NCBI GenBank assembly: GCA_964444885.1
Contig: CAYUIZ010000001.1
Span: forward strand, 61,235-125,234
Reading direction: 5' to 3'
DNA: 64,000 nt
From: CAYRGQ01 sp964444885
Lineage (GTDB): Bacteria > Bacteroidota > Bacteroidia > Sphingobacteriales > Sphingobacteriaceae
Below are positions 35,601 through 43,809 of the stretch, piece by piece. Numbering within the stretch: position 1 is the first letter of the stretch; each line of letters begins with the position of its first letter. Both the position numbers and the translations under genes were made by a program. The notes beneath the pieces were generated by a model. The model had not been told where the DNA came from. It saw only the letters and a list, made by a program, of their open reading frames with translations, and ran no database searches.

Positions 35601-36051
35601 GTTTGTGTTTCCGCCGTACACACTGCCGTATGGCGGCGTGTTCGTCCCCGGGATACGCCAGATCGGCGTTGACGGCGCGGGCGACCCCGTCTATGTGGAG
35701 AACCTGGGCGAAAAGATCAACGAAGCCGACGGCACGCTGATCCTGCCCTTCGCTGGCGCCACCACGTGGAGCTTCCCGCAGGCGTTCGTATTCCCATCGG
35801 ACTACCTCAAACTGCGGGAAATATCACTAACATACGCGATTCCGCAACACCTTGTCAACCGTTGGAACATGCAAAACATGAGTGTTTCGGTCTACAGCAG
35901 GAATATCATCCTGTGGACGAAGGCCAAGATCGGCGTGGACCCCGAGAACGCATACAAGCCCTCGGGCAACGGGTTCCTGCAAGGGGTGGAGCAGTATAAC
36001 ATCAACCCTTGGGTGATGCCGATCGGATTTAGGTTACAAGTCACATTTTAG
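32608..36051 (+). CDS. SusC/RagA-family TonB-dependent transporter 2
   Basis: A 1147-residue paralogue of SusC1 with the same build: signal peptide (to about residue 36, QAYAH), carboxypeptidase-D-like domain, EGVVVTALGITR TonB-box region, plug (DNQPLFVIDGVPVS, NAAALYGSRAGNGVVLITT) and barrel. It also lacks an STN domain. An alternative ATG at 32632 (MKNFYAII) would give a shorter signal peptide. Plug and N-terminal barrel are clearly alike in the two proteins, while surface loops differ, so the pair probably imports related but not identical ligands. SusD2 starts 12 nt downstream. Confidence 0.96.
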   Translation: MKTYPLIFMKNFYAIIRLLPLCVLVLALGLPQAYAHTETTAQQTTVRGKVSSDADGPLSGVSVREKGTNNAVSTNASGDFEIRVTNNASVLVFTSMGFETTEVTVGTQRTINLTLFPSSQEIEGVVVTALGITRAKRALGYSVEEVTAEEFVRVPQENILNAMSGKIAGVTINQTGGVGSSVSMVIRGATSLSSDNQPLFVIDGVPVSNTVNNVTNIGDRNNVDYGNAISSLNPDDIESVTVLKGPNAAALYGSRAGNGVVLITTKSGRNADRVSISITSNTVIDRPYSFLDFQSKFGSGAFSAIPTEISGSLFSNPFGQLVQENTGGSFGAELDKGYMAVQWNSPIGEDGRPIPTPLVSYPNNIQNFIQNGVTSTNSISVANGNERMNYRLSYSNMAHRGMIPNTDLKRNTLNLNGGLNITDNIRISSMVDISRNNADNRPSGDRGTNPLEAAYMLSPHINILDMQDYWMAGQEGLQQRSHYPAGFDNPYFLANEVSNGFFRDRLYGNVRADWSIIPGLDLMVRYGLDTYKEQRETKLPMSYTREQRGGYGIVNLNRFESNADFLLSYNTEVQDFTIGVSGGGNFRFQKNTDIVNKSRNGSQGLILPGVYTLQNILATDLDYSSFLMRRGVHSAYGMANLGYRDMLFLDLTGRTDWSSTLPNASPYFYPSASLSMIVNEMVGLNSPNVDLIKLRGGYAEVGNDAGAYLLMNTLSNASVWGNVPRFGIPGTRLIPDLKPEFARSYEGGLDLNFFQNTLRFSGTWYMVDNENQIFPTTRAASSGVTNANINAGKLRSKGYELTLGVTPVRSTDWNWDVNMNFTRNRTRILELTDDMPFYRFWGTSGAGAWTYVGEEVGDIYGAELVTVNHPNYPQYQGYPLLDNTGKWVAIDAEETRNKIGNFNPNFIMGGQTSVSYKNWTLQMALDWRNGGDFFSETFRRGEEEARSNRFLDKLFNRGLMSDKEVRDYLVANQDGMIRVIGNDFPLVGGPTPEYGSYPFVFPPYTLPYGGVFVPGIRQIGVDGAGDPVYVENLGEKINEADGTLILPFAGATTWSFPQAFVFPSDYLKLREISLTYAIPQHLVNRWNMQNMSVSVYSRNIILWTKAKIGVDPENAYKPSGNGFLQGVEQYNINPWVMPIGFRLQVTF

Positions 36052-36063
36052 CACCCGAAGATC

Positions 36064-37737
36064 ATGAAAACATTCAAAATAAACCGCATAGCACGCTTGT
36101 CCTTGTTGTTGGTATCCGTCACGTTGCTCAGTAGCTGTACGGATTACCTGGTCGAGCTGAACGAAAACCCCAACGGGGCTGAACCCACCAACGCGCACCC
36201 TAACCTGGTGTTGCCAACGGTATTGTCCGAAGCCGGCAAGCTATACCTCAACCTGGGATACCAAGACCTCGCGGGCGTGATGCAGCATACGCAGAAAGAT
36301 GGCTGGGCAGGCGGCCACAACAATTACGACTGGGAAGGCTCGAACAGTTGGAACGGGTATTACGATATCCTGAGAAACAATAAATTCGTCCTTGATCGGT
36401 CAGAAGAGTTGGGCTATGAGATGCACCAAGGCGTGGCCTTGGTCATGAAATCATTCCTATTTGGCCTAATGGCTGATTTGTGGGGCGATGTTCCCTACTC
36501 CGAGGCCCTGCTGGCGCAGGAAGGGGGGACGATGACCGCGAAATACGACCGGCAGGAAGACGTGTATTTGGGGGTTCTCGCCGACTTGGAACGGGCGAAC
36601 CAATTGCTTTCCAGGCCCGCGGCGCAGTACACCGCCCAATTGGGAAGCGTTGATTTATATTTTAATGGAAATCATACGAAATGGCAACGCTTCGCCAATT
36701 CACTGGCGCTACGCTATTACATGCGGCTGTCGCATAAGTCACCGCAAGTTGCCCAAGCAGGGATTGAGCGAATTGTACAAAACCCAACGGACTACCCGAT
36801 CATCCTCCTAGCGGCAGACGATGCAACGATGGCGTTCCCGGGTACCAATTCCGGTGATTCCTGGCCGTTCAACCTCACGTTTGACGCCACGGACCAAGGG
36901 AGCAATTTCCGTCGTATTAAAATGGCCCAAACCCTGGTCGAGCACATGCGTGCAGAGCAAGATCCGCGTCTGGCGGTTTGGGCCCGGCGTGTGCAGATAC
37001 CGATTAATGTCGACGGTTCCCTGCCACCGGGTACGGATGCCGTCGTTGACGGGGTGCGCATGATTTCGCCGGACAGGCTCGCGGCCCTGGGCGCCGACAT
37101 TGATGAGATTAACCAAAATATGGACTTCGTTGGGTTGCCGCCCTCACTAGTCGGCCCACAGGCGTTCAACCTGAGCCCCGATGTGAACCAGGCCTCCAAT
37201 AATCCCCATGTGTCTTGGCTGAACGACATGTACAGGCAGACCACGGGACCCTTGTTGCGCGCTCGCTTGCTGTCGGCCGTCGAAGTCAATCTGATTCTAG
37301 CGGAAGCCGCACTCAAAGGTTGGAACACGGGAGATGCCCAGGCACGTTACGAAGCGGGCGTAAAAGCCTCATTCGATGCGTGGGGGCTGGCCGGCCAATA
37401 CGATGCGTACATCGCTGGTGCACCTTATGACGGTACCATTCAGCAGGTCATCGAGCAGAAATGGGTCTCATCATGGACCGCCGCGGCCGAGGCGTGGTTT
37501 GACTGGCGCCGTACCGGCTTCCCAGACCTGCAAACCGGCAGCCAGGCCATGGGTCCCGTGTTGCCCGTCCGCTTCTATTACATGTCCTCCGAACGGGAGT
37601 TGAATAGGGCGAATGCAGAGCAGGCTATCGCCAATTTGGAAAGCACGCCCTACACGTCCTTCGGTGCGGTCGGCGGTGCAGGCAACAGCGCCTGGTCGAA
37701 GCCTTGGGTGTTGCAAGGGACGGGCAATCCATGGTAA
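36064..37737 (+). CDS. SusD/RagB-family surface glycan-binding lipoprotein 2
   Basis: A 557-residue lipoprotein (lipobox LLSSC at about 21-25), paralogous to SusD1: ELNENPNGAEPTNAHPNL, LADLERANQLLSRP, FDWRRTGFPDLQTG and the C-terminal VLQGTGNPW are shared in type and position. It would form the lid of SusC2. Its last codons (ATGGTAA) overlap the start of the ceramidase-like gene by 7 nt, so translation of the hydrolase is probably coupled to it. Confidence 0.95.
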   Translation: MKTFKINRIARLSLLLVSVTLLSSCTDYLVELNENPNGAEPTNAHPNLVLPTVLSEAGKLYLNLGYQDLAGVMQHTQKDGWAGGHNNYDWEGSNSWNGYYDILRNNKFVLDRSEELGYEMHQGVALVMKSFLFGLMADLWGDVPYSEALLAQEGGTMTAKYDRQEDVYLGVLADLERANQLLSRPAAQYTAQLGSVDLYFNGNHTKWQRFANSLALRYYMRLSHKSPQVAQAGIERIVQNPTDYPIILLAADDATMAFPGTNSGDSWPFNLTFDATDQGSNFRRIKMAQTLVEHMRAEQDPRLAVWARRVQIPINVDGSLPPGTDAVVDGVRMISPDRLAALGADIDEINQNMDFVGLPPSLVGPQAFNLSPDVNQASNNPHVSWLNDMYRQTTGPLLRARLLSAVEVNLILAEAALKGWNTGDAQARYEAGVKASFDAWGLAGQYDAYIAGAPYDGTIQQVIEQKWVSSWTAAAEAWFDWRRTGFPDLQTGSQAMGPVLPVRFYYMSSERELNRANAEQAIANLESTPYTSFGAVGGAGNSAWSKPWVLQGTGNPW

Positions 37738-39020
37738 TACGTTTTTTGTTCCATGGGTGTCTGGTCTTGATTTTCTTGGCTGGGTGTGCCGTTTCGGCGT
37801 ACGCGCAGTCTTGGAAAGCGGGCGCCGCGGTTCGGGTCATCACGCCTGATCCGTTGTTGCCCGTCTCCGGAGGAATCGGCACGCCACAGCCTGCCACCCA
37901 ACAAAAAGGCGACTTGTTTGTCCGGGCTATGGTACTGGAGCTTGGTGACACGCGCGTGGCATTCGTCAGCGTGGACAACTTGGGCTGGCCTGCCGTACTG
38001 GGAGACCGGTCCCGCGCGTTGGTTACTGGCATACCGCCAGGGAACATCCTGATCGGTGCCACCCATACCCACAGCGCGCCGGATGCGTACGGGTTTCCGG
38101 GCCAGGATGGCGAGCACCATGCTGATTTGGCCTATTTAGACCATTGCGTGCAGTTAATCGCGGATGCGGTGAACGAAGCGGTCGGTCGGCTTCAACCCGC
38201 GCACGTGAACGTTGCAATGGGGGACGCCAAAGGCAAAATTGCGTTCAACTATTACGCGGAAGACTTGTACGATCCCCGTTGTGGGGTTATCCAGGCTGTT
38301 TCGGCCAGCGGTGAGGTAATCGCCACCTTAGTCAATTATGCCATCCATCCCGAAGTGATCGGGTCAAAGCGCGGTATCCTGAGCCCTGATCTATGCGGCC
38401 CGCTATACGAGCGCATCGAACAGCGGGCAGGCGGCGTGGCCGTGTTTATGAACGGCGCCTTGGGGGGCATGGTAACGGCTGACAACCGCCCTGATGGGCC
38501 GGGGGTAGTCGTCGATCCCTGGGCAGAATGCGTGCGGATTGGCACCTTGCTGGCTGACGAAGCCTTACGATTGTTGGACGAAGGGGGCTTAGCGGCTAGT
38601 CCGGAACTGGCCTGTGTCCACAGCACCGTCACCTTCCCGATCGAGTCACCCCTCATGCGGCATATTTTGGCGCATTCGCCCTTGCGCTATGACACGCCGT
38701 CCGGTCCGGACGACAGCATCGCGACCCAACTGAACGCCTTGCGGATCGGACCGGCAACGATCCTGACCATACCTGGCGAGGCCCTGCCCAATATTGGGTA
38801 TTACCTGAAACGAAACATGAACTCCGATTTCCCGTTCCTGTTTGGCCTGACCAATGATGCCTTCGGGTATATCCTCACCAAAGTGGATTACGACAGTTTT
38901 GAACGGTACAATTACATCACGCGCACCAGCCTCGGCGAAATGACGGGTGAATATTTTATGGATGCGGCGTTAGCGCTCCTGCGCGAATTAGATGAGATAA
39001 CCCTTGATGCAGATGATTAG
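37731..39020 (+). CDS. Neutral/alkaline ceramidase-like exported hydrolase
   Basis: A 429-residue exported protein resembling the N-terminal catalytic domain of neutral/alkaline non-lysosomal ceramidases. The ATG at 37731 overlaps the susD2 stop and gives a signal peptide ending AYAQS. The zinc-site motif GATHTHSAPD (His112, His114) and the VNYAIHPEVIG and FMNGALGG blocks fit the family. Full ceramidases have an extra C-terminal domain of about 150 residues that is absent. Single-domain members often have no known substrate; amide or ester hydrolysis of a lipid- or sugar-linked group is plausible. It is the first enzyme after SusC2/SusD2, translationally coupled to SusD2. Confidence 0.8.
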   Translation: MVIRFLFHGCLVLIFLAGCAVSAYAQSWKAGAAVRVITPDPLLPVSGGIGTPQPATQQKGDLFVRAMVLELGDTRVAFVSVDNLGWPAVLGDRSRALVTGIPPGNILIGATHTHSAPDAYGFPGQDGEHHADLAYLDHCVQLIADAVNEAVGRLQPAHVNVAMGDAKGKIAFNYYAEDLYDPRCGVIQAVSASGEVIATLVNYAIHPEVIGSKRGILSPDLCGPLYERIEQRAGGVAVFMNGALGGMVTADNRPDGPGVVVDPWAECVRIGTLLADEALRLLDEGGLAASPELACVHSTVTFPIESPLMRHILAHSPLRYDTPSGPDDSIATQLNALRIGPATILTIPGEALPNIGYYLKRNMNSDFPFLFGLTNDAFGYILTKVDYDSFERYNYITRTSLGEMTGEYFMDAALALLRELDEITLDADD

Positions 39021-39033
39021 AAAGCTGAATATT

Positions 39034-40401
39034 ATGAAGAAGACCGGATTAGCCTTGTGGGCGGGATGCCTGTTAGCTGTCACGATTGCCCACGCGCAAA
39101 GCACGCCCCCGGCGGTAACGCCTGAAACAGCCTTGCGCAGTTACCTTGACGCTGAAGATGCTTCCTATCACTGGGAAATCAAAGACATTATTAAGGTGGG
39201 GCCTGTGAAGGCGTACGATATCCTGCTCACTTCGCAAACCTGGAAGGGGCACGTGTGGAAGCATCAACTGACCGTCGTGGTACCGCGCCGCGTCAAGCGG
39301 GAGACCGCGATGCTCTTCATCGACGGTGGCGGCGTCAATGAGGCGGGCGAGCCCAACTGGCGCGACCCCCGAAAAAACGAGATATTGAAAGCGGTGGGGC
39401 TCGCCGCCTGGGAAAACCGTGCGATCACGGCCGTGCTTAAGCAGGTGCCCATGCAACCGCTCTATGGGGGCAAGCGAGAAGACGAACTGATTTCGATGAC
39501 CTTGCATAACTATCAGGAAGACAACGACCATACGTGGCCCTTGCTGTTTCCCATGACCAAGAGCGCCATCAGGGCGATGGATGCCATACAAGAGCTCGCC
39601 GCCCAAGAACTCCGCACCGAGGTCGCTGATTTTTTGGTGGCCGGCGCATCCAAACGTGGCTGGACAACCTGGTTGACCGGGGCGTCCGAAGACCCCCGTG
39701 TCAAGGCATTGGCGCCCATCGTGATCGATATCGTCAACATGCCCGCCAACCTGAATTACCAACTGGAAGCCTACGACGAGTATAGCCAGGAAATCCAAGA
39801 CTATACCGACCTAGGCATCCCGCAGGCGATGGATAGCGAGGGCGGGCGCAACATCGTCACGATGGTCGACCCGTATTCCTATCGGCAGGTACTCACCCAG
39901 CCCAAGATGATTTTCAACGGCACCAACGACCCCTATTGGGTGGTGGATGCCATCAAGCATTACTTGGACAGTATTCCGGGCACGAATTTGCTGCATTACG
40001 TCCCGAATGCAGGTCATAACTTGGGTGACGGCAAGCAGGCCTTCCGTGCATTGACTTCGTTTTTTGGGTACATCGCCAGGGATAAACCGTTACCGAGAAT
40101 TGAATGGTCCACGCATAGCACAGATGGACATGTATTGGTCGATATCCACATGGAGCCGAAGCGCTTGAAAGGAGCCAGGCTGTGGTACGCAACGTCATCG
40201 GACAGGGATTTTAGGGACGAGCACTGGGTGTCTGAAAAGCTGGACCTGCCACGCCGCCCACGGGCCATCACGCCTAGCGTACAGCTTCCCGATGAGGGAT
40301 ACAAAGCATTCTATATTGATTTGGAGTACAAGGATCTGAAAGGAAACAGGTACACGCAAAGCACGCGGGTATTTGTCGTAGACTCCGAGAGTATTTTGTA
40401 A
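39034..40401 (+). CDS. PhoPQ-activated pathogenicity-related (PqaA-type) hydrolase 2
   Basis: A 455-residue exported alpha/beta hydrolase, paralogue of the protein at 15294. ATGs at 39007 and 39013 overlap the previous gene; the ATG at 39034 directly precedes a normal signal peptide (KKTGLALWAGCLLAVTIAHAQ) and is preferred. The candidate triad is Ser206 in GASKRGW, Asp299 in GTNDPYW and His328 in NAGHNLG. The C-terminal beta domain is conserved. It starts 13 nt after the ceramidase-like gene, which places one PqaA protein near each SusCD-linked gene set. Confidence 0.85.
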   Translation: MKKTGLALWAGCLLAVTIAHAQSTPPAVTPETALRSYLDAEDASYHWEIKDIIKVGPVKAYDILLTSQTWKGHVWKHQLTVVVPRRVKRETAMLFIDGGGVNEAGEPNWRDPRKNEILKAVGLAAWENRAITAVLKQVPMQPLYGGKREDELISMTLHNYQEDNDHTWPLLFPMTKSAIRAMDAIQELAAQELRTEVADFLVAGASKRGWTTWLTGASEDPRVKALAPIVIDIVNMPANLNYQLEAYDEYSQEIQDYTDLGIPQAMDSEGGRNIVTMVDPYSYRQVLTQPKMIFNGTNDPYWVVDAIKHYLDSIPGTNLLHYVPNAGHNLGDGKQAFRALTSFFGYIARDKPLPRIEWSTHSTDGHVLVDIHMEPKRLKGARLWYATSSDRDFRDEHWVSEKLDLPRRPRAITPSVQLPDEGYKAFYIDLEYKDLKGNRYTQSTRVFVVDSESIL

Positions 40402-40456
40402 CCCGTTTGTCGTCGCCACATTTCCGCGTGTAGGCATTTTTTCGCACCTTTGGGCT

Positions 40457-42100
40457 ATGCGAAAAAAATTCATTTACGGGGCTGCGTCTGTGGTTATCAG
40501 TATCCTAATCATCAGTATCTGGTGGCACCCTATTCTATGGAGCTTACTTGTTTTTGGGCCACTGATCATGTTGGGCATAGCGGATATCATCCAAACCAAA
40601 CAGGCAATTAGACACAATTTCCCGTTGTTTGGTCGCCTGCGCTACTTGCTGGAAAGTATCCGTCCTGAAATCCAACAGTATTTTGTGGAGAGCGACACGA
40701 CCGGTAGACCGTTTAGCCGAATGTATCGGAGCGTGATTTATCAACGGTCCAAAAAAGTGCTGGACACCACACCGTTCGGTACCCAACTCAATGTGTACGA
40801 CAACAACTACGAATGGCTGAGCCACAGTATCACGCCTGTCGATTATTTCAAAATCAATGAACATCCACGGGTCAGTGTCGGCGGTCCGTACTGCAAACAA
40901 CCCTACAGTAGTAGTGTGTTCAATATATCCGCGATGAGCTATGGCTCGATGAGCAAGAATGCCATCATGGCCTTGAATGAAGGGGCAAAGATTGGTGGCT
41001 TTTCCCATAATACCGGCGAAGGTGGGCTTACGGAATATCATTTGGAAGGAGGGGGCGATGTGGTATGGCAAATCGGGACAGGCTATTTCGGATGTCGGCA
41101 TCCCAACGGAAATTTCGACCCTGTGGCTTTTGCGGATAAGGCTCAGCATCCAAGTGTGAAGATGATTGAGATAAAACTGTCGCAAGGTGCCAAACCGGGT
41201 CAAGGGGGAATACTTCCGGCCGTGAAGGTGACACCTGAGGTGGCGCGCATCCGCATGGTGGAAGTAGGGAAGGAGGTCGACTCACCGCCGTTTCACCGCG
41301 CATTTTCCACGCCGGTCGGTCTGCTTGATTTTGTAAAACAATTGCGTGAGTTGTCGGGCGGCAAACCCATTGGGTTCAAGTTATGTATTGGCCATCGGAG
41401 CGAATTTGTCGCTATTTGCAAAGCGATGGTAGAGACGCGGAAATACCCGGATTTTATAACGGTAGATGGCGGTGAGGGCGGAACGGGTGCGGCTCCTTTG
41501 GAATTCTCCAATTCGGTGGGGATGCCGCTAAGGGATGCACTGGCGTTTGTATACGACTGCCTGACGGGGTTTGGTCTCAAGCGCCACATCAAAATTATCG
41601 CCGCAGGGAAAATTGCCAACGGATTTGACCTCGTCAAAAACTTTGCGCTCGGTGCAGACATCTGCAACAGTGCACGCGGCATGATGATGGCTCTCGGTTG
41701 TATCCAAGCATTGCAATGCCATGCCAACACCTGCCCAACCGGGGTAGCCACACAAGACCCTGCGTTGACAAAAGGATTGGACGTTACCGACAAACGCGTT
41801 CGGGTAGCCAACTTCCAGCATCAAACCGTCAAAAGTGCCGGCGAATTGATGGGGGCTGCCGGGATCAAACATCCGAATGACATCCATCGGGTGTACATCC
41901 ATCGGCGGGTATCGCCCAGTAAAGTAGAAACATACCTGGATTCCTTTCCGTATATACCGTCCAACAGTTTGATGGAGGCACCGTACCCGAAATCGTTTGA
42001 AATGTTGATGAAAGTCAGCCGTGCTGACTCGTTCCAACCCGATTTTTCGGGTATCGATTTCGCGGAGTACACGTGGGTTAAGAAACCGATGACGGGATAG
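40457..42100 (+). CDS. FMN-binding glutamate-synthase-domain protein with N-terminal membrane anchor
   Basis: A 547-residue protein. One or two membrane helices (~5-47) precede a glutamate synthase central/FMN domain. SAMSYGSMSKNAI, VDGGEGGTGAAPLEF and the Cys set C415-x5-C421-x4-C426 (CHANTCPTGVATQ) are present; in glutamate synthase these Cys ligate a 3Fe-4S cluster. The glutaminase domain and the NADPH subunit are absent, so it is probably not a full glutamate synthase. The family is widespread without an agreed function. CACCTTTG at 40445-40452 lies only 4 nt before the ATG, so if it is a -7 box the transcript would be nearly leaderless; read-through from the PqaA gene 55 nt upstream is also possible. 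Confidence 0.88.
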   Translation: MRKKFIYGAASVVISILIISIWWHPILWSLLVFGPLIMLGIADIIQTKQAIRHNFPLFGRLRYLLESIRPEIQQYFVESDTTGRPFSRMYRSVIYQRSKKVLDTTPFGTQLNVYDNNYEWLSHSITPVDYFKINEHPRVSVGGPYCKQPYSSSVFNISAMSYGSMSKNAIMALNEGAKIGGFSHNTGEGGLTEYHLEGGGDVVWQIGTGYFGCRHPNGNFDPVAFADKAQHPSVKMIEIKLSQGAKPGQGGILPAVKVTPEVARIRMVEVGKEVDSPPFHRAFSTPVGLLDFVKQLRELSGGKPIGFKLCIGHRSEFVAICKAMVETRKYPDFITVDGGEGGTGAAPLEFSNSVGMPLRDALAFVYDCLTGFGLKRHIKIIAAGKIANGFDLVKNFALGADICNSARGMMMALGCIQALQCHANTCPTGVATQDPALTKGLDVTDKRVRVANFQHQTVKSAGELMGAAGIKHPNDIHRVYIHRRVSPSKVETYLDSFPYIPSNSLMEAPYPKSFEMLMKVSRADSFQPDFSGIDFAEYTWVKKPMTG

Positions 42101-42215
42101 ATTGCGGACGCTTTGAGCATGAGTGAGTCTTTTTGGCCTTTGGTTTGCAAGACGTTGTACAGCCCGCGACTGCATTGGCGGGCGATAACCAGAATAATGC
42201 TTACATAAACGAATT

Positions 42216-42725
42216 ATGAACCGCAAAATTTATCGGATTGCCTTATTTGGGGCACTCATTTTTGGGTTTTTATCAACTGCCCGCGCACAAGAACAGCACC
42301 TTCATAATTTCTACGGCGAGGTGCTCGGCCCGGGGATTGCGTACTCGGTAAATTACGACAGACGGTTTTCGCCTGGCCATGCGGGGTTAGGTTTTCGCGT
42401 AGGGGCTGGATATTGGACCTATAGCCCCCAGCACCTTCACCGATTCGTTCTTCCGGTGCAGCTTAATTATTTGATTGGCAAACGTCGGCACTTGATGGAA
42501 ATTGGCGCAGGTGCCACCTTTATCAATAGCGCGGGTGGTGGCAGCGAATGGGACATGGTAAGCGAAGAGGGGTGGGGCACTGCCGCTACGCTGAGTGCCG
42601 GTTACCGTTTCCAGCCTCTGAATAAAGGCGTGAATGTGCGGGCGGGTGCTACATTGGTGTACTCGACGGCGGGTCTACCCCTGGTGTTGCCTATCGTTAG
42701 CGTCGGGTATACATTTTCGAAGTAG
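42216..42725 (+). CDS. Small outer-membrane beta-barrel-like protein
   Basis: A 169-residue exported protein. The signal peptide ends at about residue 24 (TARAQ), followed by alternating hydrophobic strands (GPGIAYSVNYDRRF, GLGFRVGAGYWTY, LMEIGAGATFIN, AATLSAGYRFQP, VRAGATLVYSTAG) and a C-terminal ILPIVSVGYTFSK with the penultimate aromatic typical of barrel proteins. Its function is unknown. It is the last gene of the long + strand block and ends 12 nt before the convergent MBL-fold gene. Confidence 0.75.
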   Translation: MNRKIYRIALFGALIFGFLSTARAQEQHLHNFYGEVLGPGIAYSVNYDRRFSPGHAGLGFRVGAGYWTYSPQHLHRFVLPVQLNYLIGKRRHLMEIGAGATFINSAGGGSEWDMVSEEGWGTAATLSAGYRFQPLNKGVNVRAGATLVYSTAGLPLVLPIVSVGYTFSK

Positions 42726-42737
42726 CTGTTGACGGCG

Positions 42738-43580
42738 CTAAACCCAATCGCTGAGCGCGAACGTTTCGCCCAGGCGTATCCCTTTCTCGGTCATTTGCAG
42801 CGTACAGCATTCGTGGGTAGGGTCGTGTTCGAGGAAGAGTACGTACTCGCCGCGCAGCGCCTCCTGCCAGTAGCTTTTGCGCTCGTCAAGCGTTGTGAGC
42901 GGGCGGACATCGTAGCTCATGACGTAGGGGAGCGGAATGTGCCCCACGGAGGGCAGCAGGTCGGCCATATACAAAAGGGTCTTTCCGTTGTAGGTTATCT
43001 GCGGCAACATCATCGCCTCGGTGTGTCCATGGGCAAACCGGATCCGGATATGCTCGGTAAACGGGACGCCATCCACCGAGTCCACGAAGGCCAGTTGCCC
43101 GCTTTCCTGGATCGGCAGGATATTCTCGTTGAGGAACGAGGCCTTCTCCCGGTCGTTTGGGTTGAGTGCCCAATCCCAATGCTGCTGATTGCTCCAATAG
43201 GTTGCGTTTTTGAACGCAGGCACGAGCCGTTCGCCTTGCCGGGATATGGCGCCGCCGACGTGGTCGAAATGCAGGTGCGTGAGGAACACGTCCGTGATAT
43301 CATCGCGATGGAAACCCTGACGCGCCAGCGATCGGTCTAGGCTGTCATCCCCATGGCGATAATAATGCCTGAAGAAGCTTTCATCTTGCTTTTCACCTAA
43401 ACCCGTGTCAATAAGGATCAGCCGCTTGCCATCCTCGATGAGCAGCAGGCGGGCACCCCAGGTGCATAAGTTGCGCTCGTCGGCCGGGTTGGTCCGTTGC
43501 CAGATCGATTTGGGTACCACGCCGAACATGGCACCGCCGTCCAATTTGAAAAAGCCTGTATTGATGGTATAAAGTCGCAT
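42738..43580 (-). CDS. MBL-fold metallo-hydrolase
   Basis: A 280-residue metallo-beta-lactamase-fold hydrolase of the lactonase-like type. The zinc motif HxHxDH is complete in THLHFDHVGG, and later ligands are suggested by GHTEAMM and FLEHDPTHE. It has no signal peptide and is cytosolic. The ATG at 43580 (MRLYTINTGFFKLDGG) is chosen over a GTG 48 nt upstream because it matches the usual family N-terminus. Members cleave lactones, thioesters or similar; the substrate cannot be assigned. It converges with the small outer-membrane protein gene. Confidence 0.9.
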   Translation of the reverse strand: MRLYTINTGFFKLDGGAMFGVVPKSIWQRTNPADERNLCTWGARLLLIEDGKRLILIDTGLGEKQDESFFRHYYRHGDDSLDRSLARQGFHRDDITDVFLTHLHFDHVGGAISRQGERLVPAFKNATYWSNQQHWDWALNPNDREKASFLNENILPIQESGQLAFVDSVDGVPFTEHIRIRFAHGHTEAMMLPQITYNGKTLLYMADLLPSVGHIPLPYVMSYDVRPLTTLDERKSYWQEALRGEYVLFLEHDPTHECCTLQMTEKGIRLGETFALSDWV

Positions 43581-43692
43581 GCGTGCTGTTTTTCGTGAAA
43601 ATACGAAATGAGGGTCTATTTTCCGCACGCGCAGGCATAATTCCGGTGCTCATGCGCGCGTGCTCGCTTCAGCCGGGCGATTCCATCAGGCG

Positions 43693-43765
43693 ATTGCCTG
43701 CCTGGCCGGTCGGTTTCGGCTCACATGGCCCAACACAGCCTCGCCTGCCTACGCAGGCAGGCAAT
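43693..43765. repeat. Inverted repeat element, 12-bp arms
   Basis: ATTGCCTGCCTG (43693-43704) is the exact reverse complement of CAGGCAGGCAAT (43754-43765). The right arm also takes part in a tighter near-palindrome at 43743-43762. A partial copy of the TTGCCTGCCT core is seen near 61034. It is non-coding and lies in the repeat-rich gap upstream of the iron transporter. Confidence 0.6.
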
Positions 43766-43809
43766 GATGACGATTAGGTTGTAGATGCGTTGGCCCTGAA
43801 GGCGAGGGA

